64,000 nt of DNA from Thalassobacillus devorans (GCF_900176565.1 NZ_FXEH01000005.1:248001-312000), one strand, 5' to 3'; shown: positions 16,805-29,340, counted from the first letter of the stretch. The notes: generated by a model from the sequence alone, not told the origin. Made by a program: numbers and translations.

Positions 16805-17770
16805 TTATTGCTGGGAAGTCGGATAAATCTCTCCTTTTTTCACCTTCTCAGCAAATTCATCAATTTTCCTTAGCCGGTGATTTACTCCGGATTTGCTGAT
16901 TTTCCCTGTAGAAACCAATTCACCTAATTCCTTCAAAGAAACATCCTGATGCAACAGACGCAGCATTGCTACCTCCTGCAGTTTTTCTGGCAGAGCTTCA
17001 ATACCCACGGTATTTTTAATAAACTTAATGTTTTCCACCTGACGGAAGGCGGCTCCAATTGTTTTATTCAAGTTTGCCGTTTCACAATTGACAAGGCGGT
17101 TGACAGAGTTTCTCATATCACGGACTATTCGCACGTCCTCAAACTTGAATAATGCCTGATGGGCTCCCATATTACTGAGAAATTCTGTTATTTTTTCTGC
17201 TTCTTTGATATAAGTGATATACCCTTTTTTTCTTTCCAGGGTCCGGGCATGTAAATTAAACTCATTCATCAACTCACATAGAGCTTCATTGTGTTCTTGA
17301 TAAGAATTATAAATTTCCAAGTGATAAGAAGATGTTTCCGGATTATTGACAGAACCACCTGCAAGAAAAGCCCCCCTAAGGTAGGCGCGTTTACAGCAGA
17401 TATCCTGTTTATGATTTTCCGAAATGGTTCGGTTGAAGGAAAAAGGACCATCATTCATAATTTCCAATTTTTCTAAAAAGGCCTTTACTTCCTCTTTCAT
17501 CCGAACGATATAGACATTATTCTTTTTTAAACGCATTTTCTTTCGGACAAGCAACTCCACTGGTGAGTGGTAGACTTTTTTAATCAATGTATAGATCCGC
17601 CGGGCAATAGCAGCATTTTCCGTTTGAACGTCCAGCACGTATGTTTTATTTGAATTCAGAGATACGGAGCCATTCATACGGATCAGGGCCGCCAATTCGG
17701 AATGAATGCAGCACGGTTTTTCCATTTCCGCATTCGTCAGCTCTTTCTTAATTTCTGAAGCAAAAGACAC
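16805..17770 (-). CDS. whiA: WhiA-family DNA-binding protein
   Basis: 321-residue protein with a LAGLIDADG-like fold in the N-terminal two thirds ([36 protein letters not shown]) and a C-terminal helix-turn-helix ([34 protein letters not shown]). In bacilli WhiA influences cell division and chromosome segregation. I prefer the second GTG (complement 17768-17770), 8 nt from GGGAGGT, giving [13 protein letters not shown] as in B. subtilis. The gene follows yvcK with a 34-nt gap in the conserved nudix-rapZ-yvcK-whiA string. Confidence 0.95.
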   Translation of the reverse strand: MSFASEIKKELTNAEMEKPCCIHSELAALIRMNGSVSLNSNKTYVLDVQTENAAIARRIYTLIKKVYHSPVELLVRKKMRLKKNNVYIVRMKEEVKAFLEKLEIMNDGPFSFNRTISENHKQDICCKRAYLRGAFLAGGSVNNPETSSYHLEIYNSYQEHNEALCELMNEFNLHARTLERKKGYITYIKEAEKITEFLSNMGAHQALFKFEDVRIVRDMRNSVNRLVNCETANLNKTIGAAFRQVENIKFIKNTVGIEALPEKLQEVAMLRLLHQDVSLKELGELVSTGKISKSGVNHRLRKIDEFAEKVKKGEIYPTSQQ

Positions 17771-17804
17771 GACGTTCACCTCCCTGCATAAAACTCCTTG
17801 CTAT

Positions 17805-18758
17805 CTACAGCATACTGTAGAGCAGGTTTGCAATTTTTTTAGTATCATGGCGCAACATCGCTTTGGAATGGTCGATGATATCTTCTTCAATGACTTCCAA
17901 TTTCATCCGGCGAATTCGCTCATTATCATAGATGACAGGTTCTGCCTGTTCTTCAGCATAAATTTTCCTTACATCATGTTCGATTGGCTGGTTATGAACT
18001 ATGATGGAATGGACACATCCTTGACCCACATGATCAATAATTGCTTTGACATGATCGCCTGCTGAATAGCCATCTGTTTCACCATGCTGCGTCATAACAT
18101 TACATACGTAAGTTACTTTTCCTGATGTTTCTCTCAAGGCTTGAGAAATTTCGGGTATGATAATATTAGGAAGCGTACTTGTATAGAGACTTCCTGGTGC
18201 AATAACAATTAAATCCGCATGTTTAATTGCTTCCACCGCTTCCGGGAGCGGTTTTACGGGATCCGGCTCCAGAAATACCCGCTTGATTCTGCCGGGATAT
18301 TTAGGAATATTCGATTCCCCTGAAACTAATGTCCCGTCTTCCATTTCCGCATGTAGATACATATTCTGATTAGCGATTGGATAAATCTTCCCCTTCACAT
18401 TAAGAACACGGGAGATCTCTTTGATGCCTGTAAAAAAGTCGCCTTTCATGGAGGTCAGCGCGGCTAATAGTAGGTTACCCATGGAGTGGCCGGACAATCC
18501 ATTTCCACTTTCAAACCGATGCTGGAATAATTCGAGCAGCATTGGTTCTGCATCAGACAATGCAGCAATCACATTCCGTATATCTCCTGGAGCTGGAATG
18601 GACATTTCGTTCCTCAACCGACCGGAACTTCCCCCATCGTCGGCAACTGTCACGATAGCAGAAAGGTCAATTGGCAGGTCTTTGAGACCACGGAGTAAAA
18701 CAGGCATGCCGGTCCCGCCACCCAAGACGACCACTTTAGGCTTTCTATTTATTGTCAT
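17805..18758 (-). CDS. yvcK: YvcK/GlmR (gluconeogenesis factor family)
   Basis: 317-residue cytosolic protein of the CofD/YvcK family, with VVVLGGGTGMPVLLRGLK at the N-terminus, VADDGGSSGRLR, and GNLLLAALT. In B. subtilis it binds UDP-GlcNAc and supports peptidoglycan precursor supply during growth on gluconeogenic carbon. I choose the ATG at complement 18756-18758, 9 nt from GAAAGGG; an earlier in-frame TTG overlaps the rapZ stop and is too close to the ribosome site. Confidence 0.94.
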   Translation of the reverse strand: MTINRKPKVVVLGGGTGMPVLLRGLKDLPIDLSAIVTVADDGGSSGRLRNEMSIPAPGDIRNVIAALSDAEPMLLELFQHRFESGNGLSGHSMGNLLLAALTSMKGDFFTGIKEISRVLNVKGKIYPIANQNMYLHAEMEDGTLVSGESNIPKYPGRIKRVFLEPDPVKPLPEAVEAIKHADLIVIAPGSLYTSTLPNIIIPEISQALRETSGKVTYVCNVMTQHGETDGYSAGDHVKAIIDHVGQGCVHSIIVHNQPIEHDVRKIYAEEQAEPVIYDNERIRRMKLEVIEEDIIDHSKAMLRHDTKKIANLLYSML

Positions 18759-18760
18759 GA

Positions 18761-19651
18761 TCAATGGCCCTTTCTTTTATCGATATCCCGATGGCTGGCA
18801 TGGGTTACGTAATCGGTTGAAAAATGCTTGCGTAAATGTTCAGCTATCGCCACCGAACGGTGCTGTCCACCTGTACACCCGATTCCGATGATTAGCTGGC
18901 TTTTTCCTTCCCGTTTGTATTGCGGAAGCATGAACTGCAGCAGATCAATCAGTTTTTCGAGAAACTTCTGTGTATCAGACCATTTGAAGACATACGATGA
19001 CACTTCACTATTAAGTCCGGTGAGCGGCTGCATGTGTTCCACATAATGTGGGTTGGGTAAAAACCTTACATCAAATATTAAATCCGCATCAATCGGGACC
19101 CCGTATTTGAAACCGAAGGAAACCATTTGAACCGAGAATATCTCACGTTTCTTTTGCGTATTGGCATACGTCTGGATGATTTGCTCCCGTAACTCTCTCG
19201 GTTTCAAATCAGTCGTTTCTATAATTGTTTGCGCTCTTCCACGTAACTCATCGAGCATCCGGCGCTCTTGTTTTATGCCGTCTAAAGGCAGTCCATCCTT
19301 CGCGAGAGGATGAGAACGTCGTGTTTCCTTATACCGGGAAACCAACGCCTGATCCTGTGCATCCAGAAACAGGATGTGTTCCTGCAGCCATGGCTCATCC
19401 ACAAGCTTATCCAATACTTCAAATAATGCATCAAAAAATTCCCGTCCTCTTAAATCCATCACAAGTGCTACATTCTCAATGTTGTTAGAAGAGTCCTTCA
19501 TCAATTCAAGAAACTTTGGCAGCAAAGCTGGCGGCAGGTTATCCACACAGAAAAAACCTAAGTCTTCAAAGCTTTGTACCGCCACTGTTTTACCAGCCCC
19601 AGACATTCCCGTGATGATTACCAGCTGTGTCTCTTGTTCTTTTTTAGTCAT
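18761..19651 (-). CDS. rapZ: RNase adapter / nucleotide-binding protein RapZ (YvcJ)
   Basis: 296-residue P-loop protein. Walker A GMSGAGKT at 15-22, then [12 protein letters not shown], and the C-terminal signature [12 protein letters not shown]. subtilis YvcJ hydrolyses GTP and affects competence; the E. coli homologue guides RNase E to a small RNA, a role not expected here in the same form. The start is the ATG at complement 19649-19651 with GGAGTGG upstream; the longer open frame adds 20 residues without a ribosome site. Stop lies 2 nt from the yvcK start. Confidence 0.95.
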   Translation of the reverse strand: MTKKEQETQLVIITGMSGAGKTVAVQSFEDLGFFCVDNLPPALLPKFLELMKDSSNNIENVALVMDLRGREFFDALFEVLDKLVDEPWLQEHILFLDAQDQALVSRYKETRRSHPLAKDGLPLDGIKQERRMLDELRGRAQTIIETTDLKPRELREQIIQTYANTQKKREIFSVQMVSFGFKYGVPIDADLIFDVRFLPNPHYVEHMQPLTGLNSEVSSYVFKWSDTQKFLEKLIDLLQFMLPQYKREGKSQLIIGIGCTGGQHRSVAIAEHLRKHFSTDYVTHASHRDIDKRKGH

Positions 19652-19719
19652 ATTATATCCACTCCAATCAGGCAGCAGTCTCCATCGATATGGCATAAAC
19701 CTTGCTGGCAAAATACTAA

Positions 19720-20187
19720 TTATTCAGGATCTGTAGGATCTAAGTCTACTTCGAGCAGCTGATAATCAGGCGTATAAACAAACGTTCCATAAACTTGCTC
19801 GTCACTCGTCAGTATATGGTTAAAAATATGCCGATCGCCTTCTGCCATAGGCTTGCTAAGTACCTCAGCCACTGGCACCCATTCCAGCTCACCTTCTTCG
19901 CTTTCCTCTAACAGTGATCCCTCATATTCGGTGCAATAAAAAGTAAACATCATCCACTCCTGGACAGTTTCGTCGCCATCCCGGATGATGAAAGTGAATG
20001 ACCCTCTCATTTCAGGGTTTTTAATTGCTAATCCGGTTTCCTCCCTGAATTCCCGGACAGCTGATTCTTTAATCGATTCACCAGGTTCCATTTTACCGCC
20101 AGGGGCTACATACCATCCCCTTCGCGGTTTTTTCAACATCAAAACTTGATCATCTATGTGCAAAATACAATTCGTCACTCGCTGCAA
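19720..20187 (-). CDS. yvcI: Nudix hydrolase (YvcI-type)
   Basis: 155-residue hydrolase with a complete nudix box, [12 protein letters not shown] then REFREETG, coordinating the catalytic divalent metal. The N-terminal [16 protein letters not shown] is MutT-like. The substrate is unproven; position at the head of the rapZ-yvcK-whiA string is conserved in bacilli. TTG start with GAGGTGA 5 nt upstream. Acidic C-terminus. Confidence 0.93.
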   Translation of the reverse strand: MQRVTNCILHIDDQVLMLKKPRRGWYVAPGGKMEPGESIKESAVREFREETGLAIKNPEMRGSFTFIIRDGDETVQEWMMFTFYCTEYEGSLLEESEEGELEWVPVAEVLSKPMAEGDRHIFNHILTSDEQVYGTFVYTPDYQLLEVDLDPTDPE

Positions 20188-20226
20188 TTACGTCACCTCA
20201 TCCTTAGTCGGAGGACATCATATATT

Positions 20227-20256
20227 ATTATACAATGAATCAGATTCGTCCCACAA
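20227..20256 (-). promoter_or_regulatory. Promoter of the nudix-rapZ-yvcK-whiA operon
   Basis: On the minus strand TTGTGG, 18-nt spacer, TATAAT. Confidence 0.55.
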
Positions 20257-20268
20257 TGTTACCAGCCA

Positions 20269-20302
20269 CAAAAAAAATGCACAGGCGGCTAGGCACCTGT
20301 GC
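20269..20302 (-). terminator. Terminator downstream of trxB
   Basis: GCACAGG / CCTGTGC stem (20279-20285 with 20296-20302), 10-nt loop; on the minus strand followed by a run of eight T after one A. The 139 nt between here and the trxB stop show nothing recognisable. Confidence 0.75.
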
Positions 20303-20441
20303 GCAATAGATCTATCTATTAAAAGGGGGTCAATTAATTAATTATATTGTACCCCACAATTATTTCATGCGTGTTACAGGAGAGTTAAGTTGCAATTACT
20401 ATTCCAAAAGTCCTGCACACCCGCCAACAGACGGCCATTGG

Positions 20442-21398
<957 letters not shown>

Positions 21399-21525
21399 TC
21401 AGCCCCCTATATATACATTGACTCGAACTAGTCAGTTTCATACTATCATCCTATAAAAATGTATCTCCTGCGTCTATTAATATGCTCACTAGGGTATTTG
21501 CGGAACGTCATCTCCCCATATGCTG

Positions 21526-22533
21526 TCAAGATGCGTTCCAAGGGCCGCCTTCCTCACTCATTTCCGGGTATTTCTTACACCCTTCTTTCCACAAATGCAA
21601 TGCCTTGGAAGGCTTTCCAGTATGATAGGATGCGATGCTGTGCCATTTATAAAATGTTTTCGTACGTTTAACATCTTTCGACCGGATGGATTGGAACCGC
21701 TCGCATGCTTCCTGGTAATGACCAGTTCTTGTCAATGCCTGGGCAATATAGAGTTTTTGATGGTCATGGATTGGAAAAATCTTTTTTACCATCTTAATAT
21801 GTTCATCACTGCGATCGTCATTTCGTTCTTTGTAAAAAATAGCAAGGTTGACATGGCTGTGCAAATTGTTCGGCTGGTTTTCCAGCCACTGCTGCTCTAA
21901 CTCGATCGCCTCATCTTCATCTCCACGATGGAATAGCGCAAATGTGTACTCATGCTTTGCCGCTGTATAATCAGGGAAAAGCTGCATCATTTCTTCGAGG
22001 AGTACCAGGGCTTCTTCCCATTCCTGACGCTGGAGATGGTAGAGTGCGGTTTCCTGGTAAATGAGCAATTCATCCTCATCTTCCAGCGTCCAGTCATCAT
22101 CTTCCTCTTCTTCCAAAGATGTAACTAACTCTAATAATTGTTCAGCAGCTTCTTTGAAATCGCCTTGTTTCGTCTTTTCCAAATAGGCTTCTGCATATTT
22201 TTTCGCATCTTTAAATAAACCGAGATGCGCATAATTATTTGCAATTAAGTAATAACAATCAACATATTCTTTTCCGAATACCGAAAGTACTTCGGTCAAT
22301 AATTGATTCGCTTTATGATAGGAGCCCTGCTCTGTGTGGACGACAGCCAGTTGACAAGCATATAGGGGTTCATCGGGAGATTTTTCTATCGCTTTTTTCA
22401 GCCATTTGACAGCCATGGTGAAATTCCTTTTTTGGAAAGCCTGCACACCATAACTGAAATAAAACTCCCCATCCGCTACAAAATGAATCACGTTATCTAT
22501 GTTTTTTGTGGCTCCATTCCTAGAAGTAGGCAT
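21526..22533 (-). CDS. Tetratricopeptide repeat protein (YvcD-like)
   Basis: 335 residues made largely of TPR-type helical hairpins (AFQKRNFTMAVKWLKKAIEKSPDEP, AVVHTEQGSYHKANQLL, YHLQRQEWEEALVLLEEMMQLFPD, GDEDEAIELEQQWLENQPNN) with a very acidic linker EEEEDDDW near 140-147. No signal peptide, so cytosolic and probably a scaffold. A TPR gene in this place between trxB and the his operon matches yvcD of B. subtilis in position. The ATG at complement 22531-22533 follows AGGAGG at 6 nt. Precise role unknown. Confidence 0.88.
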   Translation of the reverse strand: MPTSRNGATKNIDNVIHFVADGEFYFSYGVQAFQKRNFTMAVKWLKKAIEKSPDEPLYACQLAVVHTEQGSYHKANQLLTEVLSVFGKEYVDCYYLIANNYAHLGLFKDAKKYAEAYLEKTKQGDFKEAAEQLLELVTSLEEEEDDDWTLEDEDELLIYQETALYHLQRQEWEEALVLLEEMMQLFPDYTAAKHEYTFALFHRGDEDEAIELEQQWLENQPNNLHSHVNLAIFYKERNDDRSDEHIKMVKKIFPIHDHQKLYIAQALTRTGHYQEACERFQSIRSKDVKRTKTFYKWHSIASYHTGKPSKALHLWKEGCKKYPEMSEEGGPWNAS

Positions 22534-22637
22534 CAATATCCTCCTATCACCGTTTCAGTACGTATGACAGTATAACACAGATGAATAATAGGATATAGAC
22601 TATTTTTTGACAAAAACAGTAAAATAGCCGGATAGGA

Positions 22638-23261
22638 TCAACGATGCCTTTCTTCCAGTACGCCAAGAACTTTATCAAAAGAAACGTCACGGTCTGTCAG
22701 GAGCACTAATAAATGAAACAACAGGTCTGCAGATTCCAGGGAAAGCTCTTCTGCGTCATTGTTTTTAGCGGCAATAATGACTTCTCCTGCTTCTTCTCCA
22801 ATTTTCTTGGCAATCCTGTCGACACCTTCTTGAAACAGCTTACTTGTATAGGAGCCTTCCGGATTGGTCGCTTTCCTGTCAGCAAGGACCTGTTGCAATT
22901 GATCAAGTATTTCATAACGATTTTCCGAAAGTGAAGCCTTGTCACTTGTGATAGCTTCAGAAAAGCAGCTGTAATCCCCTTTATGACAAGCTGGTCCGTT
23001 CGGTACAACTTGTACCAGTAAAGCATCCTGGTCACAATCATAATGAATGCTGGTAACTTGCTGAGTGTTGCCGGAAGTTTCTCCCTTATGCCATAACTCC
23101 TGACGTGAGCGGCTGTAAAATACCGTCTCGTTTGTTTCCAGGGTTTTCTCCAATGATTCCTTATTCATATATGCCAGTGTCAGAACTGATTTGCTTCGTG
23201 CATCCTGGACGATTGCAGGTACCAGCCCCTTTTCATCGAACTGTATATTATCTAAATTCAT
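22638..23261 (-). CDS. hisIE: Histidine biosynthesis bifunctional HisIE (phosphoribosyl-AMP cyclohydrolase / phosphoribosyl-ATP pyrophosphatase)
   Basis: 207 residues joining two steps of the pathway. Residues about 1-110 are the cyclohydrolase ([29 protein letters not shown], and metal ligands in CDQDALL and [10 protein letters not shown]). About 112-207 are the pyrophosphatase ([25 protein letters not shown]). Last gene of hisZGDBHAFI, overlapping hisF by 4 nt. I see no clear terminator in the 76 nt before the TPR gene region. Confidence 0.96.
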   Translation of the reverse strand: MNLDNIQFDEKGLVPAIVQDARSKSVLTLAYMNKESLEKTLETNETVFYSRSRQELWHKGETSGNTQQVTSIHYDCDQDALLVQVVPNGPACHKGDYSCFSEAITSDKASLSENRYEILDQLQQVLADRKATNPEGSYTSKLFQEGVDRIAKKIGEEAGEVIIAAKNNDAEELSLESADLLFHLLVLLTDRDVSFDKVLGVLEERHR

Positions 23262-24019
23262 CGCACGACCACTCCTTTTTCTTGAAGATAATCTTTCACA
23301 CGTTGCACGGATGTTTCCTTATAATGAAAAATCGATGCCGCCAGTGCTGCATCTACACCTGTTTCCTGAAAAACTTCAAGGAAATGTTCTGCTGAACCAG
23401 CCCCGCCGGAAGCAATAACCGGAACGTTGACAACTTTTTGGACAGCTTGCAGCATCGCGAGATCGAAACCTGTTTTTTCACCGTCCTGGTTCATTGAGGT
23501 CAGCAGAATCTCTCCCGCTCCTAATCGAACAGCCTCCTTAGCCCAATCCTCAAGAAGCCAGTCCGTCGGTTTTCGTCCGCCATGGGTATATACCCTCCAA
23601 GTCTCAACTTCAGAATCAAACCGGGCATCAATTGCCACGACAATACATTGAGTACCAAAGTAGTCGGAACTTTCTTTGATCAAATCCGGTCTTCTGACAG
23701 CAGCAGAATTTAAAGAAACCTTGTCCGCACCTGCACGGAGGATCGCCCTGATATCTTCCAGTGATCCGATTCCACCACCTACAGTAAAAGGAATCGCTAA
23801 TTCAGAAGCAACTTGCCGGACCACATCGATCATCGTCTTCCTTCCCTCATGAGTGGCTGAAATATCCAAAAAGACAAGCTCATCGGCACCTTGTTCATCG
23901 TAAACCTTTGCCAGTTCGACTGGGTCACCGGCATCTCGGATTTCTACAAACTGGATTCCTTTCACCACTCTTCCTTCCTTGACATCCAGGCAAGGAATAA
24001 TTCGTTTGGCAAGCATCAC
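23258..24019 (-). CDS. hisF: Imidazole glycerol phosphate synthase, cyclase subunit
   Basis: 253-residue TIM barrel acting with HisH to build the imidazole ring. N-terminal [20 protein letters not shown] with catalytic Asp, IDARF with the second catalytic Asp, and VIASGGAGS phosphate-binding loop. Overlaps hisA by 4 nt and hisIE by 4 nt. Confidence 0.97.
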   Translation of the reverse strand: MMLAKRIIPCLDVKEGRVVKGIQFVEIRDAGDPVELAKVYDEQGADELVFLDISATHEGRKTMIDVVRQVASELAIPFTVGGGIGSLEDIRAILRAGADKVSLNSAAVRRPDLIKESSDYFGTQCIVVAIDARFDSEVETWRVYTHGGRKPTDWLLEDWAKEAVRLGAGEILLTSMNQDGEKTGFDLAMLQAVQKVVNVPVIASGGAGSAEHFLEVFQETGVDAALAASIFHYKETSVQRVKDYLQEKGVVVR

Positions 24020-24744
24020 GCTTCCTCCTTCAAGGCATCTTCAAGGGAGAATTGGTTTGTATAAAGAGCTTTTCCTACGATGGAACCGATCACTTTGCTT
24101 GATTGATATTGTTTCAGTTCACGAAGATCTTCCAGACCCTTAATACCCCCTGATGCGATAACATTAGTGTTGGTCTCTTCAGCTAAACGGACAATTTCTT
24201 TTGTGTTAGGCCCAGAAAGCATCCCATCCTTGGCAATATCAGTGTAAATAAATGTTTCGGCTCCGGCTTCAGCCAGTTCCTTTCCAAGAGATACGGCAGT
24301 TACTTCAGAACTTTCCAGCCAGCCGTCCGTGGCAACATAACCATCTCTGGCATCGAGTCCGATGGCAATCTGGTGTTTGAATTTAGCGAGCAATTCTTTA
24401 GTAAGCTCCAGATTACGAATAGCCAGGGAGCCGATAATTACACGATCGACACCTTGTTCTAAATAAAAACGGACATCCTCTTCCGAACGGATGCCTCCTC
24501 CAATCTGTACGGAGCACGATAATTCTTTAGCTGTTCGAATCACATGCCTGGCATTCTGTCTGGATCCCTCTTTCGCCCCATCGAGATCGACCATATGAAT
24601 CCAGCTGGCTCCAGCTTCCGCAAACCCTGCCGCGACTTCGAATGGATTTTCTCCATAAACGGTTTCTTTATTAAAGTCCCCCTGCTCCAGGCGGACGCAT
24701 TTCCCATCCCGCATATCGATCGCCGGGTAAATCGTAAAACTCAT
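24016..24744 (-). CDS. hisA: ProFAR isomerase (phosphoribosylformimino-AICAR-P isomerase)
   Basis: 242-residue TIM barrel performing an Amadori rearrangement. N-terminal [14 protein letters not shown] with catalytic Asp, [26 protein letters not shown] with the second Asp, and [11 protein letters not shown]. Sequence overlaps hisH and hisF by 4 nt on each side, giving a tightly coupled block. Confidence 0.97.
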   Translation of the reverse strand: MSFTIYPAIDMRDGKCVRLEQGDFNKETVYGENPFEVAAGFAEAGASWIHMVDLDGAKEGSRQNARHVIRTAKELSCSVQIGGGIRSEEDVRFYLEQGVDRVIIGSLAIRNLELTKELLAKFKHQIAIGLDARDGYVATDGWLESSEVTAVSLGKELAEAGAETFIYTDIAKDGMLSGPNTKEIVRLAEETNTNVIASGGIKGLEDLRELKQYQSSKVIGSIVGKALYTNQFSLEDALKEEA

Positions 24745-25394
24745 TCCTGGGTCCCTCCTTGTTCAGGTACAATTTTCTTGCAAAAATTCTCTAACAACTG
24801 CATGCCGGCTCTGCTGCTCTTCTCCGGATGGAACTGGCTGGCGTATAACGAACCTTTGCCCACTATGCCAGGAACTTCCACATGGTAATCCGCAGTAGCA
24901 AGCAATACCGAACGATCTTCCGTAAAGACATAATAGGAGTGGACAAAATAGACGTATTCGTTATTAATATCTTCCAGTAACGGATGGTCAGGCTGCTGGA
25001 TATCAAGCCGGTTCCACCCCATATGTGGAACTTTATAAGAAGAGCCCTGTTCATCTATCCCAGGAAATCTTACTATTCTGCCAGGAAGAAGACCAAGTCC
25101 TTCCGTCAGCTGGTTCTCTTCGCTTTCTTCGAATAATAATTGCATGCCGAGACAAATCCCATAAATTGGAACTCCAGCTTCCGCTTTTTCCTTAATGAAT
25201 TCTACAAAACCATGCTGCTTTAAAGCCTTGACAGCATCAGGAAAAGCTCCTACACCTGGAAGAATATATCCGTCACAATCAGCAATATGCTCAGGTCGGT
25301 CTCCGAATTTATAAGAGACATCCAGCCGCTCTAATGCTTTGGACACGCTGAACAAGTTGCCCATGCCATAATCAATGATACCTATCATAATCAA
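24741..25394 (-). CDS. hisH: Imidazole glycerol phosphate synthase, glutaminase subunit
   Basis: 217-residue class I glutamine amidotransferase. Oxyanion region [11 protein letters not shown], nucleophile in [11 protein letters not shown], and His/Glu of the triad in [13 protein letters not shown]. Provides ammonia to HisF. Overlaps hisB and hisA by 4 nt each. Confidence 0.97.
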   Translation of the reverse strand: MIMIGIIDYGMGNLFSVSKALERLDVSYKFGDRPEHIADCDGYILPGVGAFPDAVKALKQHGFVEFIKEKAEAGVPIYGICLGMQLLFEESEENQLTEGLGLLPGRIVRFPGIDEQGSSYKVPHMGWNRLDIQQPDHPLLEDINNEYVYFVHSYYVFTEDRSVLLATADYHVEVPGIVGKGSLYASQFHPEKSSRAGMQLLENFCKKIVPEQGGTQE

Positions 25395-25984
25395 AGACTT
25401 CCTTTCGTGCTTGGCACCCCTTGAATTCTTGGGTCAATTTGTGTCGCTTCATCCAAAGCACGCGCCAGCGCTTTGAACATAGCTTCTACAATGTGATGAC
25501 TGTTGTGCCCATGGTGAAGGACGATATGTAAATTGATCCTGGCTTCCAGGGCGAATTTCCAGAAAAACTCGTGCACATTTTCCGTATCAAAGGTTCCTAT
25601 TTTCGCAGCAGGAATCTCTGCCTTCCATTCCAAATGTGGACGGTCACTTAAATCGACGGCAACCGTCACCAATGTTTCATCCATCGGCAGGGTCATCGAA
25701 CCATACCGTTTGATACCTGCCTTATCTCCAACCGCCTGACGAAATGCTTGGCCAAGACAGATGCCAATATCTTCTGTCGTATGATGATCATCAACATCCA
25801 CGTCCCCGTGACCTTTTACTTCCATATCAAATAACCCGTGCTTACTAAACAGCTCCAGCATATGAGCTAAAAATGGGACCTGGACATCAAGCTCCTGTTT
25901 GCCACTTCCATCCAGGTCAATTTTAAGACTGATGTCAGTCTCTCTTGTTTTCCGGTCGATGGCAGCCATACGCTTATTACTCAT
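25391..25984 (-). CDS. hisB: Imidazoleglycerol-phosphate dehydratase
   Basis: 197-residue Mn enzyme. Metal-binding repeats are seen in [37 protein letters not shown] and [17 protein letters not shown] start at the ATG at complement 25982-25984, 5 nt after AAGGAGAC, giving [13 protein letters not shown]; the open frame continues 35 codons upstream inside hisD without support. The start overlaps the hisD stop by 8 nt (ATGAGTAA), the same arrangement as tpiA-gpmI. Confidence 0.97.
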   Translation of the reverse strand: MSNKRMAAIDRKTRETDISLKIDLDGSGKQELDVQVPFLAHMLELFSKHGLFDMEVKGHGDVDVDDHHTTEDIGICLGQAFRQAVGDKAGIKRYGSMTLPMDETLVTVAVDLSDRPHLEWKAEIPAAKIGTFDTENVHEFFWKFALEARINLHIVLHHGHNSHHIVEAMFKALARALDEATQIDPRIQGVPSTKGSL

Positions 25985-27254
25985 CTTTTGTCTCCTTTCT
26001 AGACTCCACTGCTCTGGCATGTGCTTCCAGCCCTTCGAGTCTGGCAAAACGGGCAATCTTTTCGTGGTTTTCACGCCAGGCTCGTTCACTGTAAGAAATA
26101 ATGCTTGATTTCTTTATAAAATCGTCAACGTTCAGCGGACTTGAAAATCTTGCTGTTCCATTGGTCGGTAATACATGGTTTGGTCCGGCGAAATAATCAC
26201 CGATCGGTTCACTGCTGTACCTTCCAAGAAATATAGCGCCCGCATGCTTAATTTTTGCTAACTGTTCGAACGGAGCAGATGTAACTACTTCCAGGTGCTC
26301 AGGAGCAATTTCGTTGATGGTGTCTTCCGCTTCTTCCATCGATTCACACAGAACGATCGCTCCATAGTCTTCCACGCTTTTCCGGGCGATTTCTTCTCGG
26401 GGTAATGCTTGCAGCTGGCGGTCCACTTCGGCTTGAACTGCTCCTGCCAGGAATTCACTGGTTGTGACCAGTACGCTCGAGGAACGGACATCATGTTCAG
26501 CCTGTGAAAGTAAGTCAGCGGCTACTTCTTCCGGTCGTGCGGTATCATCTGCAAGAATAGCGATTTCACTTGGCCCTGCAATCATATCAATAGCAACGTC
26601 ACCGAAAACTTCCCGCTTGGCGAGCGCAACAAAAACGTTTCCTGGTCCCACAATCTTATCAACAGGAGCAATGGTATCTGTTCCATAAGCCAAAGCAGCC
26701 ACGGCTTGTGCTCCGCCGACTTTATAGATTTCATCGACACCCAGAAGGTCAGCAGCCACCAATACTCCTGGCGGCAGTGTTCCATCAGGGCCTGGAGGAG
26801 TAGTCATGGCTATCCGTTCCACACCTGCTACCTGAGCAGGAATGACATTCATAAAAACAGAAGATGGATAGGCTGCTGTTCCGCCCGGTACATAGACTCC
26901 CGCAGCATCAATCGGTGTGATTTTCTGCCCGAGAATCGTGCCATCCTCCTGCGCGTCAAACCAGGAAGTGGACTTCTGTTTCGTATGGAAGCTACGTATG
27001 TTGGCAGCAGCTTCTTTCAATACCTCAACCAGTTCTCCATCCATTAGCCTGTATGCCTGTTCAATTTCCGCTTTTTCAACCTTAACATTATCCAAAGTCA
27101 CGCCATCAAATTTTTCCGTATAAGAGCGGAGAGCCTCTTCGCCTTTTTCTTTCACGTCAGCGATGATTGCTTTGACGGCCGCTCGTTGTTCTTCTGTTCC
27201 TGCATCCACACTGCGTTTGAATGAAGTGATTTCATTCTTTTTCAGGATTTTCAT
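25977..27254 (-). CDS. hisD: Histidinol dehydrogenase
   Basis: 425-residue Zn enzyme catalysing the last two oxidations to histidine. Hallmarks are [57 protein letters not shown] and the Zn/catalytic histidines around APEHLEV and [14 protein letters not shown]. Starts 4 nt inside the hisG stop. Normal length. Confidence 0.97.
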   Translation of the reverse strand: MKILKKNEITSFKRSVDAGTEEQRAAVKAIIADVKEKGEEALRSYTEKFDGVTLDNVKVEKAEIEQAYRLMDGELVEVLKEAAANIRSFHTKQKSTSWFDAQEDGTILGQKITPIDAAGVYVPGGTAAYPSSVFMNVIPAQVAGVERIAMTTPPGPDGTLPPGVLVAADLLGVDEIYKVGGAQAVAALAYGTDTIAPVDKIVGPGNVFVALAKREVFGDVAIDMIAGPSEIAILADDTARPEEVAADLLSQAEHDVRSSSVLVTTSEFLAGAVQAEVDRQLQALPREEIARKSVEDYGAIVLCESMEEAEDTINEIAPEHLEVVTSAPFEQLAKIKHAGAIFLGRYSSEPIGDYFAGPNHVLPTNGTARFSSPLNVDDFIKKSSIISYSERAWRENHEKIARFARLEGLEAHARAVESRKETKDE

Positions 27255-27892
27255 ACATAGTCCTCCCCTACCACTTCACTCAATTGGTTGACCATTTCAT
27301 CAATTTCCTTGCTTTTCAATCGGTAGCTCACAGGATTGACAATCAACCGCGATGTAATTCCGACAATTTTTTCATACTCTACTAACCCGTTTTCTTTCAA
27401 GGTTCTTCCAGTAGAAACGATATCCACAATCCGGTCTGCGAGCCCGATTAACGGAGCGATTTCAATCGAGCCGTTCAGTGGAATGATTTCAATTTGCTCT
27501 CCTTGCTCACGAAAGTAATCAGAGGCTACTTTTGGATATTTTGTCGCTATCTTCGGAGCGATTTTGCTGAGCGGCTGATCCGGAAGGCCGGCCACAGCGA
27601 TGTAACAAGGACTGATGCCAAGGTCAAGCACTTCGTAAACATCACGGTCCTGCTCCAATAGGACATCTTTCCCGGCGATCCCGATATCGGCTGTCCCATA
27701 TTCTACATACGTCACCACATCCATCGGTTTGGCCATCATGATCCGTAAATTCTGTTCCGGGAACTCCAATATCAATTTCCTTGATTCCTCTTGGTTGGAC
27801 AGGAGGTCATATCCTGCTTGCTTCATCAGCTCAGCTGCTTCTTCAAAGATCCGTCCTTTTGGCATAGCAATTGTCAAAGGTTTACGCATCAT
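27251..27892 (-). CDS. hisG: ATP phosphoribosyltransferase catalytic subunit (short HisGS form)
   Basis: About 213 residues, the short form that needs HisZ, encoded just upstream. [14 protein letters not shown] at the N-terminus, [24 protein letters not shown], and the PRPP-binding segment [18 protein letters not shown]. Two adjacent ATGs (complement 27890-27892 and 27887-27889) follow AGGAGGTGGCC; either could serve, the in-frame GTG further up is inside the ribosome site. First committed and feedback-regulated step of histidine synthesis. Confidence 0.96.
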   Translation of the reverse strand: MMRKPLTIAMPKGRIFEEAAELMKQAGYDLLSNQEESRKLILEFPEQNLRIMMAKPMDVVTYVEYGTADIGIAGKDVLLEQDRDVYEVLDLGISPCYIAVAGLPDQPLSKIAPKIATKYPKVASDYFREQGEQIEIIPLNGSIEIAPLIGLADRIVDIVSTGRTLKENGLVEYEKIVGITSRLIVNPVSYRLKSKEIDEMVNQLSEVVGEDYV

Positions 27893-29066
27893 GGCCACCT
27901 CCTGTCGTCAAATCAATCGCTTCTACAAGTTCTGCTTTGAATTGCTGCAGGTCAGGAACCTGATCTACATGCTGTAGTAATACTCTTTTCCCTTCTTGTC
28001 GAAGATTTTGTGCCTGTTTTAATCCATCAGTAAATGTGTCGTCATCAACCAGGATGCCAATCCGTTCGTCTCCGTTGGACTGTTTGGCAAGCGCTTCTAC
28101 CAGACGTTCAAGATGGATGGCGAATCCGGTAGCAGAGGCATTTAATTGGAAAGAAGGAAGCAATTGATCATAACGTCCGCCATTACATAACAAGGAGCCT
28201 AAGTTAGGGGCATACCCTTCAAAAAGAATGCCAGTGTAATAGTCCATATGACTGATCAAGTTGAGGTCGAAACTGACGTACTGCTCCACTTGATACTGCT
28301 TCAGTATCTTGTACAGCTGCTTCAGTTCATTAATAGCCTGCAGGCATTCCTGATTACGGGCAAGTGACTTGCTTTGGTCGAACACTTCATCTTCTCCCCG
28401 CAACTTCAACAGCCCCATCAACGCCCGCTTTGCTTCGTCATGTAATGGGAGAGCTTTAACCGCTTCCTGATAGCCAACGTGATTTTTCCGATAGAGGTAG
28501 CTCATCAATTCTTCTGTTAACGCCGAATCGTCATCACCAAGTATTTCTTTGAAAAAGCAACGGACATATCCGACATGACCGATTGTAATCTGAAAATCTT
28601 GCAAACCTGCCCGTTGAAGAGAACGGATCAACAGGGCAATTACTTCGGCATCTCCATAAGAAGAATGATCGCCAATCAGTTCTGTTCCAACCTGTTCAAA
28701 TTGGGCCGGCTTTCCTCCTTCTGTCTGCTGCGCACGAAAAACAGGTCCATCATAAGCTAAACGAAGCGGGAATTCTGCACGCTTGAGCTGAGACGCCGCC
28801 ACACGCGCAATCGGAGCAGTCATATCCGGTCGCAATACAAGGGAATGACCTTGTTGATCCAGTAGTTTGAACAATTGCTGGTCCAAGGTAGCACTCGCTT
28901 CTCCAACTGTCTCATAATACTCCAATATTGGTGTATCCATAAACATGTAACCGAAGTTTGAGATTTCTTCTGTCAATAATTCACGAGCTTGTTTCTTCTG
29001 ATTATAAAAAAAGGGAAGCGTGTCCCGCATTCCCAGTGGCTTTTCAAACATTAACCGCTTTGCCAT
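27882..29066 (-). CDS. hisZ: ATP phosphoribosyltransferase regulatory subunit HisZ
   Basis: 394-residue class II histidyl-tRNA-synthetase paralogue lacking aminoacylation, required by short HisG for activity and histidine feedback. [34 protein letters not shown] and [12 protein letters not shown] are visible. I choose the ATG at complement 29064-29066, which has AAAGGATG 6 nt upstream, over the ATG ten codons earlier. First gene of the his operon, overlapping hisG. Confidence 0.95.
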   Translation of the reverse strand: MAKRLMFEKPLGMRDTLPFFYNQKKQARELLTEEISNFGYMFMDTPILEYYETVGEASATLDQQLFKLLDQQGHSLVLRPDMTAPIARVAASQLKRAEFPLRLAYDGPVFRAQQTEGGKPAQFEQVGTELIGDHSSYGDAEVIALLIRSLQRAGLQDFQITIGHVGYVRCFFKEILGDDDSALTEELMSYLYRKNHVGYQEAVKALPLHDEAKRALMGLLKLRGEDEVFDQSKSLARNQECLQAINELKQLYKILKQYQVEQYVSFDLNLISHMDYYTGILFEGYAPNLGSLLCNGGRYDQLLPSFQLNASATGFAIHLERLVEALAKQSNGDERIGILVDDDTFTDGLKQAQNLRQEGKRVLLQHVDQVPDLQQFKAELVEAIDLTTGGGHDA

Positions 29067-29118
29067 GGAGTGCATCCTTTCTTTTTGAGAATCCATTCGA
29101 ATCCTTTAGCTTGCTAAT

Positions 29119-29147
29119 ATGATAACGTAATAAAGATAGTCCGTCAA
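29119..29147 (-). promoter_or_regulatory. Promoter of the his operon
   Basis: On the minus strand TTGACG, 17-nt spacer, TATCAT. The leader to hisZ would be only about 45 nt, with no T-box or attenuator. Confidence 0.8.
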
Positions 29148-29286
29148 ACAAAACTGGCTATTTTATTTGTTCCCTTTTCGTGACCGAGTAGAACCCCTTT
29201 GTCGCTTAATTAATCAAATTAGTATATGTACCTCTCCTTATATTAGCCGATTTTAGCATGTTTTAGCTTATTTTATGGGCCAAATG

Positions 29287-29328
29287 AAAAACCCCGGTCA
29301 GGAAAACACTCGTTTTCCTGACCGGGGT
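29287..29328 (-). terminator. Terminator of glpD
   Basis: 17-bp perfect stem ACCCCGGTCAGGAAAAC / GTTTTCCTGACCGGGGT, loop of 4, then T-run on the minus strand. Lies 13 nt past the glpD stop. Confidence 0.92.
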
Positions 29329-29340
29329 AACCATTCAAAA

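Noticed and set aside
29067-29280. Possible T-box or histidine attenuator before hisZ
   Set aside because: The leader from the TTGACG-TATCAT promoter to hisZ is only about 45 nt, with no specifier loop or T-box sequence.
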